DNA from: Bacillota bacterium
GTDB lineage: Bacteria > Bacillota > Desulfotomaculia > Desulfotomaculales > Desulforudaceae
Assembly: GCA_040757205.1 (NCBI GenBank)
Contig: JBFLXL010000004.1
Coordinates: 124,001-188,000 of the forward strand
Length of the DNA: 64,000 nucleotides
Direction: 5' to 3'
Shown: piece by piece, positions 58,332 to 64,000 of the stretch
Numbering within the stretch: the first letter of the stretch is position 1
How the letters are laid out: every line of letters starts with the position of its first letter
Made by a program: the position numbers and the translations under genes
Notes under the pieces: model-generated
Seen by the model: the letters and a program-made list of their open reading frames with translations, nothing else
What the model was told of the DNA's origin: nothing
Database searches by the model: none

Positions 58332-60101
58332 CTACCACACCCGCGTCAGCCCGGCGAAGTATTCCCCCCAGCGGCGGTCCACCAAGGCGACCGTGTCCGG
58401 GTCCGGCTCCACCTCCGGCGGGTAGGCCCGCTTCATCCGGGCGTCGATCACCACGGGGGCCCGGTAACACAGGTGGTGGCGCCGCACTTCGGTCCCGGCG
58501 GCGTGGATGTCGGCCGCCGGCTCGAAGCGGGTGAACACGGTCCACAGAAACTCGGTCTGGTCCCGGGCGATCTGGGCCCGGTCGGCCAGCACGACGAGCG
58601 GCCATTCGGCGAAGGCCCCGTGCGCGGCCACCCGCTGCGCCAGACCCGGCTCGTCCGCGTGCGACGCCCCGGCCGCCACCAGGCAACCCGGGCAGAACAC
58701 CGCGGCGGCCGAAACCCCCGGCGGCAGATCGCCCGCAAAAGCCGCGGGCAATGACCGGTGCGCCGCGCCCAGGCCCATCAAGACCGCCTTGCTGCCCCGG
58801 TTCAACTCCGGACCGGCGTAATCCAGGGTGTCCATGGCCAGGTTGTCCAGGACGAAGAAGTCGGTTTCCCAGTGGGTCCGGGCCAGAATGTGGGTCAAGA
58901 GCGCCCGGAAATCCTTCAAGTCGACCATGCCGTCCGTGATGATCAGGAACTTGGTCAGGGAAAGCTGGCCCTCGCCGAGAATGCGGAAGGCCGAAACCAG
59001 CGCCTCCCGGGCGTACCGCTCCTTGACCACCGCCGCGGCCAGCGGGTGGAAACCGGTCTCGCCGTAACTCCAGAGCCTGCGCACCGACGGCATGACCAGC
59101 GGGTAGAGCGGGCTCAAGACTTCGGTCAGGTACTCCCCGATGTAGTAGTCCTCCTGGCGGGGCTTGCCCACCACCGTGGCCGGGTAGACCGGCGCGCGGC
59201 GCCGGTACACCTGGTGCACGCGGAACACCGGGAAATCGTGGGCCAGCGAGTAGTACCCGTAGTGGTCTCCGAACGGCCCCTCGGGACGGCGTTCAAAGGG
59301 CGGCACCTCCCCGCAGAGCGCGAACTCGCACTCCGCGATCAGGGGGTGGCCTCCGGCCGGGTTTCGCACCGTGCGCAGTTTTTTGCCCTTCAGCAGGGAG
59401 GCGAACAGGAGTTCCGGGATGTCTTCGGGCAGCGGCGCGATCGCCGCCAGGATGAGGGCCGGCGGCCCGCCCAGGAACACGGTCACCGGCAGCGCCTCGC
59501 CCCTCTCCTCCGCCGCGTGGTAGTGAAAACCGCCGCCCTTGTGGATCTGCCAGTGCATCCCGGCGGTCGCCGGGTCGTAGCGCTGCACCCGGTACATCCC
59601 GAGGTTGTGTTTGCCGGTCTCCGGGTGTTCGGTGTACACCAGCGGCAGGGTCAAAAACGCGCCCCCATCCCCCGGCCAGCCGGTGAGCATCGGCAGCTGG
59701 TCCAGCCGGGCCGGCCGTTCGGTCACCTCGGTCACCGGCGCACGCCCCGCCCTCTTTGTGCCCACCCGGGCCAGATCGCGCAGGGTGCCGCGCGCGCCCC
59801 AGAGCCCGGACAGCCTGGGCGGCAGCATGGTCTCGGCCAGGTGCACCGCCTCCCGCACCAGCGCCGCCGGCCGGGGGCCGAACGCGACCTCGATCCGCTT
59901 CGGCGTGCCGAACATGTTGGTCAGCACCGGGTAGGGGCTTCCCTTCACCCGGCTGAAAAGCAGGGCCGGCCCGCCCGCGGCGATCACCCGCCGGTGGATT
60001 TCCGGGATTTCCAGGTGGGGGTCCACTTCGGCGCCGATCTCGACCAGTTCCCGTTCCCGCCTGAGCGCCGCCACAAATTCTTGCAAATTGTCGAGCGTCA
60101 T
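58332..60101 (-). CDS. UbiD-family decarboxylase
   Basis: UbiD enzymes use prenylated FMN to (de)carboxylate aromatic or unsaturated acids. The 589-residue product has LQEFVAALRRERELVEIGAE at the start, the substrate region WQIHKGGGFHYHAAEERGEA, and CEFALCGEVPPFERRPEGPF followed by GDHYGYYSLAHDFPVFRVHQ, with the conserved E-x-PFERRPEGPFGDHxGYY block holding catalytic acidic residues. The length is that of the longer menaquinone-type UbiD-like enzymes. No ubiX is in the window. The ATG at 60099-60101 gives the family start; a TATGAT -10 lies at 60173-60178. Confidence 0.88.
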   Translation of the reverse strand: MTLDNLQEFVAALRRERELVEIGAEVDPHLEIPEIHRRVIAAGGPALLFSRVKGSPYPVLTNMFGTPKRIEVAFGPRPAALVREAVHLAETMLPPRLSGLWGARGTLRDLARVGTKRAGRAPVTEVTERPARLDQLPMLTGWPGDGGAFLTLPLVYTEHPETGKHNLGMYRVQRYDPATAGMHWQIHKGGGFHYHAAEERGEALPVTVFLGGPPALILAAIAPLPEDIPELLFASLLKGKKLRTVRNPAGGHPLIAECEFALCGEVPPFERRPEGPFGDHYGYYSLAHDFPVFRVHQVYRRRAPVYPATVVGKPRQEDYYIGEYLTEVLSPLYPLVMPSVRRLWSYGETGFHPLAAAVVKERYAREALVSAFRILGEGQLSLTKFLIITDGMVDLKDFRALLTHILARTHWETDFFVLDNLAMDTLDYAGPELNRGSKAVLMGLGAAHRSLPAAFAGDLPPGVSAAAVFCPGCLVAAGASHADEPGLAQRVAAHGAFAEWPLVVLADRAQIARDQTEFLWTVFTRFEPAADIHAAGTEVRRHHLCYRAPVVIDARMKRAYPPEVEPDPDTVALVDRRWGEYFAGLTRVW

Positions 60102-60444
60102 TTTCCAGCCTCGCTTGGTCTCTTTACTTCGTCTGATCAGAAGCAACCGTCCGGTGAATCGTCGTTGGCACAATCATACCAGAAAGGCCACCACCAGGTA
60201 AAACACCCGGACGGACTTGACCCGGTTTGGCGGACACCCTCCAAAACGACAAGGATGGTGGATGGTAGAGATGCGGTGGTAGAGAGGCCGCAAAAGGGGT
60301 TATCCACACCCAAAGTAAGAGACGTATTGCGGCTACTTTTAAAAGAAGCCAAGCTCAAACAGCAGGCTCCCTATAGACAGCACCTATGCCGGGCGCACCA
60401 TAAAAGCCGCCGCACGTTGTGCGGCGGCCGTTCTTTTCGTTTAT
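60102..60444. other. Intergenic region between ubiD and tRNA-Asn
   Basis: The region holds a weak ubiD promoter (TTACCT and TATGAT on the minus strand, 17 bases apart) and the tRNA-Asn terminator. A short plus-strand stretch near 60260-60350 reads KGLSTPKVRDVLRLLLKEAK without start or end, faintly like the N-terminus of an IS21-type transposase; this is not convincing. Otherwise nothing is seen. Confidence 0.4.
60402..60428 (-). terminator. Terminator of tRNA-Asn
   Basis: On the minus strand GCCGCCGCAC and GTGCGGCGGC pair over ten bases with a three-base loop and are followed by UUUUAUGG. It lies 17 bases after the CCA of tRNA-Asn. Confidence 0.87.
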
Positions 60445-60519
60445 TGGCTCCGCGAGTAGGATTCGAACCTACAACCTACCGGTTAACAGCCGGTTGCTCT
60501 ACCGTTGAGCTATCGCGGA
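60445..60519 (-). tRNA. tRNA-Asn (GTT)
   Basis: The 75-base gene starts TCCGCGATAGCTCAACGGTA, has anticodon arm ACCGGC-TGTTAA-CCGGT and T arm GTAGGTTCGAATCCTAC. The acceptor TCCGCGA pairs with TCGCGGA; CCA is encoded. It is a single tRNA gene with its own terminator. Confidence 0.96.
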
Positions 60520-60648
60520 ACGGCAGCTTTCATTGTAGCACAATAGATTCCGTGGCGCAAATGGTTTTGTTGGCTTGTGCTGTTGGCTTGGTTTTGTTTG
60601 GCCACGGGCCTCGCGCGGACGTCTGCACGCTTGTATCGGCCTCGCCGC

Positions 60649-61647
60649 TCAGTTCCTCCCGGGACCGTGTCCGTAGCCGGAATCCACGGGGCGTCCCAGC
60701 CCGGCCAGCGCCTCCCGCCAGGCGGTGAACGAAGACGGCGCCCCGACCGGAGCCGCCGTCCGGCCCGGGTAGATCTCGTAGTGCCGCCGGTAAGGCTCGG
60801 GGGTCAGGTCGGGCATCACCACGTTGGCGCCGCAGGCAAGGGCGCGTTGCCTTCCTTCCGGGTGCAGGACGCTCACCGCGGTGGTGGCCGGCAGGTGCGC
60901 GCGGGGCAACGCAAGCCGCGTCACGGCTAGCACCTTCAGGGTCAGTTCCAGCGGGCCGGCGGGGGCGCCGGCCAGCGGCGTGTCCGGATGCGGGATGAAG
61001 GGGCCGATGCCGGCCATTTCAACCTCCAGGTCCCGCAGCAGGACAACGTCGGCGGCCAGGCTTTCCACCGTCTGCCCCGGCAGCCCGACCATGTTCCCGC
61101 TCCCCACCTGGTAGCCCAAATCCCGCAGCCGGGCCAGATTTTCCAGGCGCCCGGCCAGGCTGGTGCCCGGCCGCAAGCGCGCGAAGAGCGCCGGGTCGGC
61201 CGTCTCGTGCTTGAGAAGGTACCGGTCGGCACCGGCGACCCGCAGTTCGCGGTAGGCCGCCCGGGGAAGTTCGCCCAGGGAGAGGGTGACCGCGACGTCG
61301 AGTCGGTCCTTCAAACGGTGAACCAACCGCGCCAGTTCGGAGGCCCGGTAACCGGAATCCTCGCCGCTCTGGAGCACGACGGTGCGGTAACCCTCGGCCC
61401 GGGCCCCGGCGGCGGCGGCGAAGATTTCATCCGGGGTCATCCGGTACCGGAAGAGCCGGCTGTTGTCGCGCCGCAGGCCGCAATAAAGGCAGTTTTGCCG
61501 GCAGTGGTTCGAGAACTCGATGATCGCCCGCAGGTGCACCGCGTCTCCCAGGTGCTTGGCGCGCACCGCGTCGGCGGCGCGGTGGAGGGCGCCGGTTTGG
61601 GCCTCCCCGGCCGTCAACAAGGCCATTATCTCTTCCCGGTTCGGCAT
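60649..61647 (-). CDS. hydE: [FeFe]-hydrogenase maturase HydE (radical SAM)
   Basis: HydE takes part in building the 2Fe subcluster of the H-cluster. The 332-residue product has the radical SAM motif CRQNCLYCGLRRDN (CxxxCxxC) near residue 53, then RTVVLQSGEDSGYRASELAR and VGSGNMVGLPGQTVESLAAD (GG-like and SAM-binding elements), ending before VDSGYGHGPGRN. The ATG at 61645-61647 overlaps the hydF TGA by one base, so the pair is coupled; the open frame further upstream lies antisense-like within hydF. The three maturases lie together, but no hydrogenase structural gene is in the window. Confidence 0.95.
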   Translation of the reverse strand: MPNREEIMALLTAGEAQTGALHRAADAVRAKHLGDAVHLRAIIEFSNHCRQNCLYCGLRRDNSRLFRYRMTPDEIFAAAAGARAEGYRTVVLQSGEDSGYRASELARLVHRLKDRLDVAVTLSLGELPRAAYRELRVAGADRYLLKHETADPALFARLRPGTSLAGRLENLARLRDLGYQVGSGNMVGLPGQTVESLAADVVLLRDLEVEMAGIGPFIPHPDTPLAGAPAGPLELTLKVLAVTRLALPRAHLPATTAVSVLHPEGRQRALACGANVVMPDLTPEPYRRHYEIYPGRTAAPVGAPSSFTAWREALAGLGRPVDSGYGHGPGRN

Positions 61648-62930
61648 CAAACCCCGCTCTTCTGCGGCGGTGCGCGGCGCGGGACCACATCCGCGTCCGG
61701 CGCCTTCCACCCCGGCCCCAGCCGCTCCAGCACCCCCGGGAAGGGCGAGAGCGCCCGCTCCAGCACCCCCTGCACCTGCGCGATGAGCACGCCGTAGTTG
61801 ACGATGGGCACCCTGGCCGCCTGTGCCTGCATGATCCGCGAGAGCATTTCCCGGCGGTTCAGCATGCACGCCCCGCAGTGGACCACCAACCGGTAGTCCT
61901 CCAAGTTCGCGGGCAGTGGCCCGCCGCCGGACATGACGTCGAAATGCAGTTCCCCGCCCGCCGCCTGCCGCAGCCAGCGGGGAATCTTCACCCGGCCGAT
62001 GTCGTCCGCGATCGGGTGGTGCGTGCAGGCTTCGGCGACCAGGATCCGGTCTCCCGGCCGGAGCCCGCCGACCGCGGCGGCCCCCGCCGCCAGGGTCTCT
62101 AGATCACCCTTATACCGGGCGAACAGGATGGAGAAGGACGTCAGCAACACTCCGGGCGGGGTGTCGGCGATCGCGCGCCCGTACACGGAGGCGTCGGTCA
62201 CCACCAGCTTCGGCGGGTGACTCATCCGGCTCAGGGCGTGGCGGAGTTCCCGCTCCTTGACCACGACCGCCACCGCGTCGTGCTCCAGGACGTCGCGGAT
62301 CACCTGCTGCTGCGGGAGAATCAGCCTGCCCTTCGGTGCCGACTGGTCGATGGGGACGACCAGGACCACCGTGTCCCCCGGAGCCAAAAGGTCGCCGACG
62401 ATGGTGGGGAGCGTCCAGTCCCGGGGGGCGTTCCCGACAATCGACCGCTTGAGACCGTCGATGCCGTAACCGGTGCTTGCGCTCACTGAAATCCGGGGCA
62501 GGGAGGACAACTCCGGCCATTCTCCGGCCGCCCCGTCCGGGTACAGGTCGGCTTTGTTCACCACGGCGATCACGGGGAGGTTTTTCGCCCGCACGCGCGC
62601 CAGCATGTCTTGCTCACACGCGCCGAAACCCTCACCGGGGTCGACGACCAGAAGCACCAGGTCGGTCTTCTGCAAAACGTCCAGACTCTTTTCTACCCGC
62701 AGGCGGCCCAACTCACCGGTATCGTCCAGGCCCGCCGTGTCGATCAGCATCACCGGGCCGAGAGGCAAAAGTTCCATGGCCTTGGCCACCGGGTCGGTGG
62801 TGGTCCCCGGCACGTCGGCCACGATCGCCACCCGCTGCCCGGTCAGCGCGTTGATCAGGCTGGACTTCCCGGCGTTGCGCCGCCCGAAAATGGCCAGGTG
62901 CAGGCGCTGGCCGCGCGGCGTCTCGTTCAA
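61647..62930 (-). CDS. hydF: [FeFe]-hydrogenase maturase HydF (GTPase scaffold)
   Basis: HydF carries the assembled 2Fe subcluster to the hydrogenase. The 427-residue product has an N-terminal GTPase domain: HLAIFGRRNAGKSSLINALT (P loop), DVPGTTTDPVAKAM, DTAGLDDTGELG and VVNKADLYPDG. The C-terminal part has the iron-sulfur ligand pattern CTHHPIADDIG and, about 45 residues later, HCGACMLNRREM (CxH...HCxxC). Start choice is between the TTG at 62928-62930 and the GTG at 62937-62939; RGQRLHLAIFG marks the family core. Upstream the frame is open through the repeat region into hydG. Confidence 0.94.
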   Translation of the reverse strand: MNETPRGQRLHLAIFGRRNAGKSSLINALTGQRVAIVADVPGTTTDPVAKAMELLPLGPVMLIDTAGLDDTGELGRLRVEKSLDVLQKTDLVLLVVDPGEGFGACEQDMLARVRAKNLPVIAVVNKADLYPDGAAGEWPELSSLPRISVSASTGYGIDGLKRSIVGNAPRDWTLPTIVGDLLAPGDTVVLVVPIDQSAPKGRLILPQQQVIRDVLEHDAVAVVVKERELRHALSRMSHPPKLVVTDASVYGRAIADTPPGVLLTSFSILFARYKGDLETLAAGAAAVGGLRPGDRILVAEACTHHPIADDIGRVKIPRWLRQAAGGELHFDVMSGGGPLPANLEDYRLVVHCGACMLNRREMLSRIMQAQAARVPIVNYGVLIAQVQGVLERALSPFPGVLERLGPGWKAPDADVVPRRAPPQKSGV

Positions 62931-62945
62931 TCCACCCACCCCCGT

Positions 62946-63030
62946 AAAAGGGGACTGTCCCCTATTTATAATGGGCTCCAATCTAGCTCGAAAGTCAGGG
63001 AAGGTAAAATAGGGGACTGTCCCCCTTTTT
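62946..63030. repeat. Two GGGGACTGTCCCC palindromes between hydG and hydF
   Basis: One copy, AAAGGGGACTGTCCCCTA, lies at 62946-62963 and a second, TAGGGGACTGTCCCCCTTTT, at about 63010-63030. The T run of the second copy runs into the hydG TAA stop codon at 63029-63031. They take up most of the gap between hydG and hydF. Confidence 0.85.
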
Positions 63031-64000
63031 AGAATTTGAGGTCGCGTTCGCCGGCGACGGTGCGTGCCAAAAGCTCCCGCAGCCGCCCCACCCGCTTCGG
63101 CATCTCGGCCCCGTACCGGGCCACGTACTCGCCGATGATCCGCTCGCCCGCCTCCCTGGTCCGGGGCGCGGCGTAGTCCAACAGGTACTCCTGAAAGGTG
63201 AGCACCGCGTTCGGGATGCAAAAGTGTCTTACCAGGCCCTTTTTGGCGAAGTTCATAAAGTGGCAGCCGGTGCGTGCCGCCCGGTAGCAGGACGTGCAGA
63301 ACGACGGGAGGTACCCGTCCCGGCACAACTCGTGGACGAAATCGTCCAGGGAGCGGGTGTCGGCCAGTTGGAACTGCTGCCGTTCCAAAACCTGCTCCTC
63401 GGCCGCGGTGTAACCGCCCACCGCGATCCGGGACCCGGCGTCGGTCTGCGAGATTCCCAGCGCCATGACCTCCCGCCGCAGCCGGGGGTTTTCCCGGCAG
63501 GTCAGGATCAGGCCGGTGTACGGTACGGCGCAGCGCAGCACGGCCACCACTTTCTTGAAGTCCTCGTCCCCGACCAGGTAGGGGGAACTGGTGGCAAACG
63601 GCGTGTTCCACGCCGGCTCCAGCCGCGGAAACGAGATGGTGTGGGGGCCGACCCCGAATTCCCGCTCAAGGTCCAGGGCGTGGAAAATCAGGCCCAGCAC
63701 CTCGAACCGCCAGTCGTAGAGCCCAAAGAGCGCCCCGATGGCCACGTCGTCCACCCCGGCCTCCTGGGCCCGGTGCTGGGAAAACAGGCGCCAGCGGTAG
63801 GAGCCTTTCAGCGTCCCGGCGGGATGCAGCCGCCGGTAGGTTTCGTGGTGATAGGTTTCCTGAAACACCTGGTAGGTGCCGATGCCGACCTCTTTCAGGC
63901 GGCGGAACTCCGCGACGGAAAGCGGCGGGGCGTTCACGTTCACCCGCCTGATCTCCCCCCGCCCATCCTTGGTAGCGTAAATCCTCTCGATGGAACGGCA
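63029..64000 (-). CDS. hydG: [FeFe]-hydrogenase maturase HydG (5' end outside window)
   Basis: HydG cleaves tyrosine to make the CO and cyanide ligands of the H-cluster. The 323 visible codons, about two-thirds of a usual 470-residue HydG, lack the N-terminal radical SAM CxxxCxxC, which lies beyond the window edge. Visible features are RVNVNAPPLSVAEFRRLKEV, GIGTYQVFQETYHHETYRRL, the ALFGLYDWRFEVLGLIFHAL stretch and the C-terminal CTSCYRAARTGCHFMNFAKK with C...C ligands of the second iron-sulfur cluster. Transcription order is hydG, hydF, hydE. Confidence 0.95.
   Translation of the reverse strand, partial: CRSIERIYATKDGRGEIRRVNVNAPPLSVAEFRRLKEVGIGTYQVFQETYHHETYRRLHPAGTLKGSYRWRLFSQHRAQEAGVDDVAIGALFGLYDWRFEVLGLIFHALDLEREFGVGPHTISFPRLEPAWNTPFATSSPYLVGDEDFKKVVAVLRCAVPYTGLILTCRENPRLRREVMALGISQTDAGSRIAVGGYTAAEEQVLERQQFQLADTRSLDDFVHELCRDGYLPSFCTSCYRAARTGCHFMNFAKKGLVRHFCIPNAVLTFQEYLLDYAAPRTREAGERIIGEYVARYGAEMPKRVGRLRELLARTVAGERDLKF

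Noticed and set aside
60200-60400. Insertion-sequence remnant upstream of tRNA-Asn
   Set aside because: The weak resemblance of KGLSTPKVRDVLRLLLKEAK to a transposase start has no start codon, no inverted repeats and no continuation.

Overview
The window reads as a chromosome segment of a GC-rich, anaerobic, spore-forming Bacillota (Firmicutes), most like the Peptococcaceae / Desulforudis / Pelotomaculum group. That is inferred from gene order and content: a long str-S10-spc-alpha cluster joined to rpoBC and secE-nusG, then the Bacillus-type order sigH-yacP-rlmB...cysS-cysE-ispDF-yacL...disA-radA-clpC-mcsB-mcsA, together with [FeFe]-hydrogenase maturases, flavin-dependent ThyX and zinc-ribbon forms of several ribosomal proteins. 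No database search was possible, so the species is not asserted. Almost every gene lies on the minus strand, so transcription runs from high to low coordinates.

Layout from low to high coordinates. 1-2477: a universal stress protein cut by the window edge, a 51-residue membrane peptide on the plus strand, tmRNA with a clear promoter, and smpB. 2501-35376: the translation/transcription cluster. In transcription order it is tuf copy 2 (own promoter), then rpmG-secE-nusG-rplK-rplA, an L10 leader with an attenuator, rplJ-rplL, a terminator-like hairpin and a strong promoter, rpoB-rpoC, another strong promoter, an L7Ae-like gene, rpsL-rpsG-fusA-tuf copy 1, the S10 and spc genes, secY-map-infA-rpmJ, the alpha genes, and truA-smpB. 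Several genes usual in this cluster are missing: adk between secY and map, the ECF transporter genes around truA, and rplM-rpsI.

35400-39250: an accessory pocket holding an AAA ATPase with an operator-like palindrome, an ACT-domain-like gene, a vapC remnant, a four-tRNA operon (Thr, initiator Met, Thr, Met) with its own promoter and terminator, a cyclophilin lipoprotein and a 55-codon ORF. 39239-47849: sigH, yacP, rlmB, a cupin, thyX, cysS, cysE, fused ispDF, the PIN-TRAM membrane protein YacL and carD. 48003-54850: disA-radA and clpC-mcsB-mcsA; ctsR is absent. 55145-64000: a DUF2889-like protein, a HAD phosphatase, a ferritin-like protein, a small membrane protein, a UbiD-family decarboxylase, tRNA-Asn, and hydG-hydF-hydE in that transcription order, with hydG cut by the window edge.

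The most unusual aspect is a set of short dispersed repeats that settle exactly at gene ends: GGGGGACAGTCCCCC palindromes inside the spc operon, at the 3' ends of mcsB and hydG and before clpC and hydF; a REP-like palindrome between rpoB and rpoC; and GGTCGGTGG-type repeats that extend CysS. Some have become coding sequence. Internal tandem repeats also enlarge TruA and McsB. I see no convincing new multi-gene system. The best leads are the repeats, the cysteine cluster shared by both EF-Tu copies, and the self-contained AAA ATPase unit.
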